DNA from: Laguncularia racemosa | Taxonomy: Eukaryota; Streptophyta; Magnoliopsida; Myrtales; Combretaceae | Assembly (NCBI GenBank): GCA_037954665.1 | Contig: JBBMOL010000206.1 | Span: 558,001-622,000, forward strand | Length of the DNA stretch: 64,000 nt | Direction: 5' to 3' | Shown: positions 33,149-43,700 of the stretch, piece after piece | How the letters are laid out: each line of letters starts with the position of its first letter | How positions within the stretch are numbered: the stretch's first letter is position 1 | Program-made: the position numbers and the translations under genes | Notes under the pieces: generated by a model | Seen by the model: the letters and a program-made list of their open reading frames with translations, nothing else | The model's database searches: none | What the model was told of the DNA's origin: nothing

Positions 33149-34050
33149 TGATGGGAATCAAAATCCGACAAGACCTATCATTAGGACAAAAATTGAAGGA
33201 TTTCAAATCTTGGCAATGAGGGCCGATTTCAAGCAGATCAACCTCGGAATAAATTATTATCTAACCTCTTTTATCTTATTCATGAATTGTATATTCCAAC
33301 AGGTATGCTTATTTGGTTTCACAAGGCGATGGATAAACTCACTAAGACTCAGCTTGTGGGTTATCTATGGACCGACCTGAACCGGCGATGAGTTGAACCG
33401 ACGGATTCCATCATGAAGCTAGCCTGCCGAAGATTATTTTCTTTACTTGTAATTTATGTTTGAACCATTTATTTTGTAAGCTTTATGGGGCATTTTATTT
33501 GGTTGTATTTTACCTTTAGGACCGGCCACCCTATAGTGGCATAGTTGTGATTTTTTAGTCATTCTAACCCTAAAGGGTGCAAGTATAAATACTTGCAAAT
33601 TAGGGTTTTTGAGGAGCTTTTTGAACATTTGAGAAAAACACCCCCTTTGTGCCGTGAGAGAGTGCCTCTTGCAAGCATTTGCTCTTATCAATTTCCTTAG
33701 TGAAATTGTGGCGAGTGGACTTGAATTTGTTGTGAGTCATATCAACAAATTACAAGTTGATCCTAACTCCAAACTAGTGCGTCATATCTGGTGAGGAATT
33801 AGTTAATTTTATGTTGTTTTTGTTCTTTGGAAATTAGGGTTCTAAATTTCGAAATTTGAAAGCACCTTTGAATTGAATTGGAATCTCATTTCGTTTTCCC
33901 TTCTAGCAATCGTCATTTGATATATTGTAATTCATCAACATTTCGGATTTCATTTGGAAATTGAGGCTTTTCCTTTCTTTGTGGCGTGGATGATCATTGA
34001 CAATTCATCCCTTTTAGTTGATTGTGCTTGACCCCCCTTTAGGCACATCA
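33149..34050 (+). mobile_element. Solo LTR of the B/G/I family, 902 bp, in the leader of H
   Basis: Flanked by TATTC (33144-33148 and 34051-34055). Runs TGATGGGAATC... to ...GGCACATCA. Differs from the copy at 53289-54191 at only about six substitutions and one C-run indel. Palindromic TATA box at 33579-33596. The first 230 bases carry the open CR-like tail (NPTRPIIRTKIEGFQ). Confidence 0.95.
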
Positions 34051-34055
34051 TATTC

Positions 34056-34980
34056 TAACCAATCCTTACCCACTCAAAATTTCGCTTTTCAGTTCTTTTG
34101 GAACTAACAATCCAATTGAATTTTTTCTCGTAGAAATCCACCCAACTTTTGAACAGTAGTTTCGTAACACGGCTTGACAAGATTCATAGAATGCTAAGAA
34201 TTGCAATAAGGATCACCACAAACTATCAATCACAATTTCGTAACACTGCTTTATTTTATTTACACAAATTCCTTTCTTTCTTTTTTTTTTCCTTTACTTC
34301 TTCTCTCTCTTTTTTTTTTTTATGAAGTCCGAAAAATTTCGAAAAATTATATAAACGATTACGGAAAATGAATAGAATAATAAGCACTTCTAGGTCGCAA
34401 TAGCGAGAGGAACAATTTCGCAACATTAAGAACTTTGAGAAATGTATGACAAAAATTCAAATGTTGCGACGCATAAATATTATTTTAATATTTTGAGAAA
34501 ATAATAGGTTTTAAAAATAAAACAATTAGAAGCAATAATCTTAGGCAAAGAAAAGACGATAACGAACTTAACAAATTAAATTATATGAAATATATTATTG
34601 AATAAATTTAAGAAGCAAAGTGATTGAAAAATATCCAAATATAGACTTATAAATAGATAAATAAAAATAATCGTAAGTCCTTTAGTTTGAGTAAATTAAA
34701 TTAAAAGAATAAATCATCCGAAACATAATTTTTAAACAATATTAGGTTAAATAATGAAATTAATTTAAATTATAAATATAGGAATCTCAAATTAATTTTT
34801 AGAGTAAAAATTTAGATTTGGAATAATCGAATTAACATGACGTAAAATTTTGTAATAAATTGTTAAAGATATAATTTTAAAAAGTATTTCCGTATGCGTG
34901 CAAAACGTTAAAATAGAGATATTTTTAAATAAAATATAATTATAACATAATATATAAATATATATAACATAGAAAAAAAA
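34056..34980 (-). other. Remaining leader of H and AT-rich DNA with unclear boundary
   Basis: No gene seen. The first part (to roughly 34300) continues the H leader. After the T-rich tracts near 34270-34320 the sequence turns very AT-rich with many short open words and no family match that I can name. The left end of the Tekay-like insertion probably lies in this interval, but I found no TG start with a matching 5-bp duplication. Confidence 0.45.
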
Positions 34981-35038
34981 AATGTCCCATCCTTCTTTTT
35001 TTTCTTTTCCTTTCTTTTCTTTTCTTTCCTGCTTTTCT

Positions 35039-35165
35039 AGCTATCCAAGCCCCTTACCTCTCTCTCTCTCTCCCATTTTGCTCCCTCTTTCTTCCTTTTC
35101 TTTTTTTTTCTTCTCTTTTCTTTGTTTTTCGGCCGTCTTCTTCTTCCCTTTTGTTGTCCTTTTTT
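35039..35165 (+). repeat. Pyrimidine-rich tract
   Basis: Almost pure C/T sequence (ctctctctctctccc, ttccttttctttttt). It lies about 70 bases after an AT-rich tatataacat stretch, where a transcript leader would start. Role inferred only. Confidence 0.6.
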
Positions 35166-35169
35166 TCTT

Positions 35170-35625
35170 CTTGGCCTCCAGCAGCGATGACAACATCCGA
35201 CGACAACGTAGAGGAGGACGACGACAGCGACAGTAGCAACGCTGACAACAACAATCGCCACCTAATGACAGCGGTACACAACTGTAACAGCAGTAGCAAC
35301 GGCGGTGGCATCGACGGTGGAAGCAACAACAACGGCAGCGACAAGGATAGTAATGGTAGTATCCAGCCGTGTCTGCACGAGGAGAGGGTTTGATAGCAAT
35401 GCCGGCAACGGCGGTGGTGACAACAATTTGACAGCTGCAACAACGATAGTGACAGCCACCAGACCAACAACCACCCAACGATGGTCGCAGTGACAACCAC
35501 AGCAATGGCAGCAGCGATGAAAGCCTAACGACAACAGGAACGACACAATGGCAAGCGACGAGGATGATAGCAACATCGGCGACAGCAGTGGCCGCAACGT
35601 CCGACAGCAACTCCGACCCTCAACA
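35170..35625 (+). repeat. GCA/ACA/GAC-rich trinucleotide-like low-complexity block
   Basis: Runs of gacaacatccgacgacaacg, ggcagcgacaaggat and similar. It opens Ser/Asn/Asp-rich frames on the plus strand and Cys/Val-rich frames on the minus strand. No known domain is visible and I do not call a gene. Confidence 0.6.
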
Positions 35626-35639
35626 GTAACAACAATGGT

Positions 35640-36995
35640 GATGGATGGTGTGTACGAGGGTGTGCAAGTGAGGGAAGTGTGTGGGTGTCCGTGGAGGGAG
35701 GCCGTAAGAGTATGTTTGTGTAAGTGTGTGTGGATGAAGAGGAGGTGTAAGTGTAGTGTGTGTGTGTGGTTATGGGTGTATGGGTACACGAAGGAAGAGG
35801 ATCGCAACAGTAGCGGCAGCAGCAGCCATGTTGGTAGCCACGACGACCGCCACAGTAGCAGCAGCATAGTGACGACGATGACAATGGTGGCAGTAGCTTC
35901 CAAGTCGTGTTTATCTTGTCTTCTTCTTGATGGCGGAGGCAACAACGACAACAATGTGTGGAGGAGGAAAAGAAAATGAGGAAGGAAGAGTAGGAGCCGG
36001 GTGTGTATGAGGAAAGTGTGTAATGTGTGTATGTACGTATGTGTGATTGAAGGTATGTGAGGTGTATAAGGATGCATGAAGATGCGTGTGTATGTATGGA
36101 TGATGGTGTGGATGTACGGGAGTGTATGTGCGTGGAGGAAGGTGCGTATGTGTGTGCGAGAATGAAGATGTATGTATGCGTATGTGTATAGGTATGTGTG
36201 TGATGTATGTGGGAAAGTGTGTATGTATGTAAATGATGGAGTATAGTGTGTGTGATGATGGGTGTGAGATATATGGAGATATGTATAAATGTGGGTGATA
36301 GTGTAAGTTGTGTGTACAGATGTGTGTTAATGTAAGTGATGCATGTGCAAGGGTATGCACATGTGTAAGAGATAGTGTGTGTATTTGTAAGGAGGAACCA
36401 TGTGTGTGTAATGCATGTGAGTGAGTGCACATGTGTATGAGGTGATATAGTGTATGCGGGATGTGTGTGTATGTGAATGAGGTGCATGTATGTGTATGAG
36501 TGGTTGATGGTGTACAGTGTGTAAGGATGTGTGTATGTGTTGGAGATGATGTGTGATGTGTATAAGGGTGTGGTGTAGACAGATTGTGTGTGTGTAAGAT
36601 GATATATGGTGTGTGGGGAGTGTATACGTATGGAAGGTGTGGAGTATAGACATGTGAGTGTGTAAATGTGGAAGTTGAGGATGATGTATGTGGGATATGT
36701 ATGTACGAATATGAGATGATGTGTGGAGTATGAATATGTATGTATGGGTATGGAAGGCAAATGTGGTATGTGCAAAGTATGTGGGTGTATATTGATGGTG
36801 TAAGATGTATATAGAGTACATGAGTAAGTGTAAGAGATGATGTATGGTGTAGGTATGTAAGCATGGATATGGGAAGTGTGTAATATGTGTAGAGTAAATG
36901 GATAAGAATATGTGTATGTTGGTGTACATGTGGTGTGTGGAAAAGGTTGGTGTAAGTATGATGGAAGCGTGAGTGAGGATGAAAACCAGTAGAAA
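35640..36995 (+). repeat. Degenerate GTGTATG-type repeat
   Basis: About 1.3 kb dominated by gtgtatgtatg, gtgtgtgatg and gatgatgtgtgg words with no fixed period. Minus-strand frames of up to 416 codons rich in His, Thr, Tyr and Ser (HTHTYIHT) come from this composition and are not genes. Confidence 0.75.
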
Positions 36996-39342
36996 GTATG
37001 AGGAACTCATAGGTGGAACATCGATAAAGAAGAGAAGAAAGAAGATGATACAAACCTTTAAGGACTGCTAAATCTTGTGGGTTATCCTACAAGTAGTTCG
37101 TTGGAAGATATTAAAGACAATTGGATAAATGAAAGGTTCAAAGATGCTTCATGGACAAGAGAAGCGTCTATGATGGTGTAAATGCTGAAGAGAATGATTT
37201 AAGCAATATGCAAGATGATGGCCTGGGAGATAGTTGGAATGAGATGGATTTCACAATAGGATGTTCAAAGGATGTCGAGGAAGATCATTCTTAGCCGAAT
37301 ACACTAATGCAAGATCTTAAGTTGTGCTTTCCAAGGATATCTTGCATAGGTGGAAGAAGGAATTCCAAATTTGGCAAGTCGAAGACATTCCATTGCTCAA
37401 CTTCTACATAAGGAAAGCAGACAGTTGATCACAGTAACTTGAGGTGTTGGAAGCACCAATTTGAAGGAAGTTCAACATTCGAATCTTGATCGCCCAAAGT
37501 TCCATAAGGAGGAAACTTCGCACCTTGTCATCAATCACAAGATGAGCAGAGTACACATATCGAGTGCTAGAAGACTACCAAAGTTAGGTGGAGATGTAGC
37601 TTTATGATTGGGTTGAGAAAGCATCATAGAAGGATACTGACTTCAAGAGGAACGCAAAGGAGTTAACCGCTAGAATCGCTCGACTCTAGCTAGGACTACA
37701 ACAACCCTAAACAAGTGAGTGGGAAACTTAATGATATGCTACTATATTGTGTTGTATGTGGAATGCTATGCATGTGAAATTGATGTTTATTGTGCTGCTA
37801 TTTGATATGATTGTTGTTGAGTTAAGTTATGTGGTAGAGAATAACAAGTTAGGTAAGAAGTCGTGAAGAATATAGGGGAATGAATGGTCTGAGAGTTTTG
37901 ATGTCATTACCTTAATGATAACACCTAGCACTATATTGCTAGTGCTATAACCATAAGTATAACCCATGTTTTACAAATTGTTTTCTTCCAAATCAAACCA
38001 AAATATAGAAACTTAGCTCTTCCTTCTATAGCTACCGAATAGTTATGCTTAGTTGGAATAGGCTGTATAGGTATCATTATGTATACACGTCAGAGTTGGT
38101 TCCTGAATGTGTATACATACACTTAACCAACTTATTTTCCTATTTTAATTACGAAACACACTTATGAACCCAACCATACCAATCATGAGTGCAACCTCAA
38201 TTTTTACATATCAATGACCATATTTTCTTACCCTCTTAAGTATGCAAGGGGAAATGTCTAGCGAATTGTCCTTGATTAAGAAGAGGTCCCAAACATAAAT
38301 ATGTATAGATATGTATATATGTATATTATGCACAAGTGTCTTGAAGACATTGAAAGGAAGATGCAAGACGACCTTTCTGGATCTTGAAAGTGTGAGAATG
38401 ATAAAGCACTTAAGAAGTGAGATGGCACAGAGGTGTTAAAGATGATTAATGTAAATCAACCCCGAGTGGTTGGTTTAACATGTGAGATAAATGACACAGA
38501 GGTGTCAGAAATGATCGTAAGTCGACCCGAGTGGTTTGACATTTAAAAGAAATGACACAGAGAGGTGCTGAGATAATTTAATCCATTATAAAACTGGATA
38601 GGTCTATGTTCACGGGGACTAGGGTTCAGTGTCGGTGTTGCGTAACAAGAAAAACATGATTTGTGCTTTCTTGTGATGAGTGAAATGGAATGTTTGATGT
38701 TTACTTTGTGGTATGATTGATTGTGATTGTAAATGTTGTTTGATCGCCCTAAATAAATTAATTAAGGGAAAGGACTTGATTTAAAAACCTGACATGCATT
38801 TCATGAGACATTGTATGAGATTGAAGGCCATCACTGTCATAGGATGTGTCGAAAGTGATCAAGAGGATCACTGTTTCGCTAAGTGCGAACTAAGTGATTA
38901 GGGGATTGTCGCACTTTGACGGTTCCAAGTTCGGCCTGTCCTTGAGGGTTTTGCTCCGTTTGGTGTAGAGAGGCATGAGAGCGTTCACTGTTGAGTTAAT
39001 AAGATATCATAATTAACCAAGTGATAAGATAAATAAACCGGGTAATGACCTAGGCACTAATAGTGGCTTCAGAATCCCCAACCCAAGGTTAAGGGGGGCA
39101 TAAGCCCTAGACTTCACGTCGGTTATCGAAAGACCACGTGAGATGCTGCATTCATATGGTTGTTCATGCATAGCATATGTTTAATATTTTAAATTGAAAT
39201 TGCTTGCTTGTGTACATAACATTGGTTTAATAACTTAATGTGAATTTTCTTGTGTATGTATATAGCATTTGTCTAATGTTTGATTTGAGTTTGTTTGTGT
39301 ATGTGAACGTAGCATTGAAAGTGTTACCATCCCATTCACTGA
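36996..39342 (+). other. Noncoding internal part of the Tekay-like sequence
   Basis: I see no coding region. It holds purine-rich DNA (37020-37700) and an intron-like AT-rich stretch. Around 38400-38590 a repeated group occurs, tgacacagaggtgtcagaaatgat / tggcacagaggtgttaaagatgat / tgacacagagaggtgctgagataat (each read in parts), with period about 65-75 bases. Confidence 0.5.
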
Positions 39343-39986
39343 GCCATGGTATGCTTACCCCCTCACAGACTTTATGCAAGTGTCAATAGCGAAAGCGTGA
39401 GATGGGCTAAGATGTAAAGTGTTGAGAGTTTTGGAAGATCAAAACAATGGAGTAAGATTTGTGAAGGATAGATTTACTTAGATGAAATGTTAGGACCCCC
39501 ATGTGAATAGATTTTGAAGTTGAGAACTTAGGATTTATCCTATTTTATTGATTGGTAGGGGATACCGATTCTCTACGATCATGGTTGACCGTGGGATTCG
39601 GGTTCCAGTGATATTTTATTATCTAATCATATATACTATAACTTGTTGTAGATGTAATTATTTACTTAGAGTCTTACGATCTCTGACTCGTAAGACGATT
39701 ATCATGTAACGAGTGCACACGTCTCATGATAATTTTAGTAGAGGCTTCTAGGCCCCCCTTTGGGGCGTGACATTATTTTTATACAAATTTCCTCTTCTTT
39801 TTTTTCTTTTTTTTACTTTGAAGAAAGGAAGTGTGTATGATTCCTTTCAATACTAACAACAATCAAATTCAATCTACTTGTAATAATTCGGAATTCAAAA
39901 GAACGATTTTTTTTTTATCTAAACCCTAGATCTAAGAATAAGTAATTGAAATAACAAAAGGATAGGTGATCTTGACAAACCCGATT

Positions 39987-39998
39987 ACTCTGATACCA
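39987..39998 (-). other. Primer-binding site of element H
   Basis: The minus strand reads TGGTATCAGAGT, matching the initiator tRNA-Met-type site in eleven of twelve bases, and lies two bases inside the LTR end. Confidence 0.82.
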
Positions 39999-40000
39999 AA

Positions 40001-40709
40001 TGATGCGAACCCTGCCAACCCGTGACGAAACCTAACACTCGACTTGCTAACCTCATAACCTACGGATCTCTTAAGAACGATGGACACCGCGACCCTTTGT
40101 TTATAAACAGGACAAGAACCTTGGTATATGGGATAACACTACAATCAATTATGGAATGATTGATTGATAAGTTAAGGGATGAACGCCACAGATTCAAAAT
40201 CTGATAAGTTCAATTAGTTCTTCAAAGAATCAAAGAGAAATCTCTCTCAAATTATGAATAAACTTTGCCAAAAGATCCTTACAATGTATGTGTGACGACT
40301 ATTTATAGTCTCACAACAAAAACACACAAATATGTATAAAAAAGACCCTACTTCTGACTAAGGAAAAACAATATACATCGGCGGCCTAAATTTGACTAAA
40401 ATCGGCCTATAATTGCTACCTAAGTTGGCACCTAAGCTAGCGGCTTAAATTACATGTTGAACTAGCCTTTATAGAGTAAGTCAGTGGCTTTCAACCTAGC
40501 CTTCACTCTATTCATCGGCCACTTAAGCCAGCAGCCTAAGCTTCCAAGGCCGACGGTCTTCAACAATCTTGAAGCTATCGGCCTTTGATTCTGTCCCCGA
40601 CTTCCATCCTCATGATTTGCACTTCGAATATGCCTGTACTCTTTGTTCCCAACTCCTAATCTTATGCTTGATCATCTTTGGACTAATCCTCCAATTGTGA
40701 TCTTCATCA
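40001..40709 (-). mobile_element. 5' LTR of element H
   Basis: On the minus strand it starts TGATGAAGATCAC (40709) and ends GGGTTCGCATCA (40001). The first 100 bases stay open in the frame expected for the pol tail (SPKMIKHKIRSWEQRVQ), here without a clear P-I-T-R motif. CGGC-containing words recur in U3. R/U5 blocks match A and F. Satellite starts at the next base (AATATCATC). Confidence 0.85.
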
Positions 40710-43700
40710 AATATCATCATTGCAAATGTCATCGTCGTCGTAGCAAACATAATCACCCTAAATGTGATTGCTGTAAATGTCCAAATATCATTGCTGCAAA
40801 TGTGGTCATTGCAAATATTTTTGTCGCTACAAATATTGTTGCCACAAGTATTGTCATTGGAAATGTCCCGTTCGTCCTTGCAAACATTGTTAGCACAAAT
40901 ATCAATGATGCAAATGTTGTCATTGTGGCCAAACTTATCATTGCAAATGTTGTCGTCGCTACTGCAAACATCACTCCACAAAATATCATAGCTAAAAATG
41001 TTTTAGTTGCAATTATTGTCGCCGCAAATATCGTCACTACAAATGTCTTCGTCATCACTGCAAACATCGTTGTTGCAAATATCATCACTATAATTGCTAT
41101 TGCTGTGATTGTTATCGCCATAAACATTGCCACTATAAATGTCCTTGTTATCACTGAATATATCATCACTGCAAATGTCATCACTACATATATTGTCGTC
41201 ACAATTATCATCGCCATAAATGCTCTACTTATTGTTGCAAATATCATCGTTGCAAATGTCATTGTTGTGGATAGGTTTGTCGTAACAAATCTCATTGTCG
41301 TCATTGCATTTTTTGTCACTACAAATGTCTTTGTCAACGTTACAAATATTGCCGCTGCAAGTGTTGTTGCATATATCATTGCTACAAATGTCGTCATCGT
41401 CATTGCAAACATCGTTGCCACAAATATCATTACTGCAAATGTCATCGTCGTAGCAAAGTTTGTCGCTGGAAATGTTGTTGTCATCTCTACAAACATCGTG
41501 CCACAAATATCATAATTGCAATTATTATCGTTGTAAATATCTTCATCATCATTGTAAATATGATTGCTGCAAACACCATTGTCATGGCAAAGTTTTTCAT
41601 TGCAAATGTCGTTGTTGTCCTTACAAACAATGCACTGCAAATATCATCGCTACAAATATCCTCATCATCATTGCTAACATCGCACCATAAATATCATCGC
41701 TACAAATGTCGTCCCTATAATTATTGTCACCACAAATATCATTGTAGTAAATGTCCTCATTATCACTGCAAGCATCGTCATCGTAAATATCATCGTTGTA
41801 AATGTTGTCACTGTAACTCTTATCATCGTAAATATCTTTGTTGCAAATGTCTTCATTGTCGCAGTAAATATCATCGCTGCAAATTTTTTTGCTGCAAATG
41901 TGGTTGCCACAAACATCATCCCTGCAAAGGTTCTTGCTGCAAATGTTGTTGTTGAGAATATCATTGCTATAAATGTCCAAGTCATAGCTGCAAATAACAT
42001 CACTATGAATGTCATTGTGGCAAGTTTATCACTGCAAGTGTCGTCATCATCACTATAAACATCGCACCACAAATATCATCACTGTAATTATTGTCGCTAC
42101 AAATGTCCTCATCATCGTTACAATTATAATCACTGCAAATATCATCACTATAAATGTTGTCGCTGCAATTATGATCGCTACAAATATCGTCACTACAAAT
42201 GTCTACATTTTCACTACAAACATTGTTGCCTTGAATATCATTAATGCAAATGTCGCCGTCTTTGCAACAAACATTGTCACCCTAAATATTATTATTGTAA
42301 ATGTCGTCGCTGTAGTTATTGGCACTACAAATGTTGTTGCTACAAACATCGTCACCGTAAATATCATTGCTGCAAATGTGGCCGTTGCAAATGTCGTCAC
42401 CACAAATATCAATGCTACAAATGTCCTCGTCATGGAAAAATTTATCATTGCAAGTTTCATTATTGTCACTACAAACACCTCATTGTTACAATTACTGTTG
42501 CCACTAATATTGTCATTGCAAATGTCTTCATTGTCATTGCAAATGTCCCTATCATCGCTACAAATGTCATCGTTTTTGTAAAGTTTGTCGTTATAAATAT
42601 CATCTTCATGGCTACAAACATCATCATTGCAAATATCATCGCTGTAAATGTCGCCATTGCAAATAATGTTGCCACAAATATTGTCGCTGTAAGTATCATC
42701 ATTGCAAATATCATCACCACAAATATCATTGCTGCAAATGTGGTCACAACAAACATTATCGTCACTACAAATGTCTTCATCATCGTTGCAAGCATAGCTA
42801 CTGCATGTACAATTGCTATAAATGTGGTTGCCACAAATATCATCCTTACAAATGTCATCATCATCACTACAAACATCATGCTACAAATATCATCACAGCA
42901 AATATCGTCACTCCAAGTACTGTCGCTGTAAATATCATTACTGTAAATGTCCTCATCATTGCAGCAAACATCATAGCCACAAATATCATTGCAATAAATG
43001 CCGTCGCTAAAAAGATTGTCACCACAAATATTGCCACTGCAAATATTCTCGATGCAAATGTCATTACAGCAAAGGTCCTCACTGCAAATGTAGTCGACGC
43101 AAATATCATTGTTGTAAATGTCCTCATTGTCGTTACAAACGTCGCTACCGCAAATATCATCACAGCAAATGTCATTGATACTAATGTGGTCACCATAAAT
43201 ATTGTAGCAGCATATATTATTACTGCAAACATCATAGTTCCAAATATTGTTACCACAAATATCATCAATGCAATTGCCTTCGTCATCACTACAAATATTA
43301 TCACCATAAATATCGTTGCTATAAATGTCCTTGTCATCACTACAAACATTGTTACCACAAATATCATTGCTACAAATGTCGCTATGGCAAATGTGGTTGC
43401 CATAAATGTTGTTGCTACAAATATTGTCGCCGAAAATATCATCGCTGTAAACATCATCATTGCAAAGTTTACTGTTGACAATGTTGTCATCGTTGTTGCA
43501 AACAGTGTGTCATAAATATCATTGCTGCAATTGTCGTTGTTGCAAAGTTTGTTGCTATAAATGTCATCATAGTTACTACAAACATCAGGTTGTAAATATC
43601 ATCTTTACAATTATTGTCACTGCAGATCTCCTCATCGTTGCTTCAAATATCATCACCGTAAATATCATTGCCACAATTATTGTCGTTGCAAATATCATCT

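Larger units (their letters stand above)
34981..39772 (+). mobile_element. Tekay/Del-like LTR or LTR-derived sequence, long and noncoding
   Basis: Ends at 39772 in cctttggggcgtgaca, a Tekay/Del-type LTR end, with the terminal CA. Upstream are landmarks of such LTRs: a downstream signal gccatggtatgcttaccccctcacagactttatgcaag (39343-39380, in two pieces), a splice-donor-like aacaagtgagtggg near 37715, and a pyrimidine-rich block after a TATA-rich stretch near 34950-35160. No primer site follows 39772, so this is a 3' LTR or a solo LTR. The left limit is uncertain, and the length is unusual for one LTR. Confidence 0.5.
31190..40709 (-). mobile_element. Element H: reverse CRM-type element, pol missing, leader interrupted twice
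   Basis: Read on the minus strand: 5' LTR (40709-40001), primer site (39998-39987), leader, gag (33058 downwards), protease, then loss of similarity near 31190 beside the PMD remnant. The leader is split by a Tekay-like sequence ending at 39772 and by a solo LTR (33149-34050). RT, RNase H, integrase and the 3' LTR are absent. The first bases outside the 5' LTR are AATAT of satellite block 3a. Gag is closest to F (shared MSNRN start and RIASTG block). Confidence 0.75.

Noticed and set aside
33280..33305. Possible 3' splice site (tattccaacag) inside the LTR pol tail
   Set aside because: The pol-tail frame continues across it in all copies and no matching donor was evident.
33330..33395. Conserved 20-codon peptide MDKLTKTQLVGYLWTDLNRR in B/G/I LTRs as a small gene
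   Set aside because: It is conserved in several copies, but so is all of the LTR. The pol-tail frame over the same bases explains the conservation better, and one copy (27098-27308 region) lacks the ATG.
35525..37053. Minus-strand His/Thr/Ser-rich frames of 380-416 codons
   Set aside because: They come from the GTGTATG-type low-complexity DNA, overlap one another in different frames and have no recognisable domain.
28208..40709. A single clean insertion separating satellite blocks 2d and 3a
   Set aside because: The right junction has AATAT, but block 2d does not end in AATAT, and the interval holds several truncated elements and a pseudogene. Continuity is possible but not shown.
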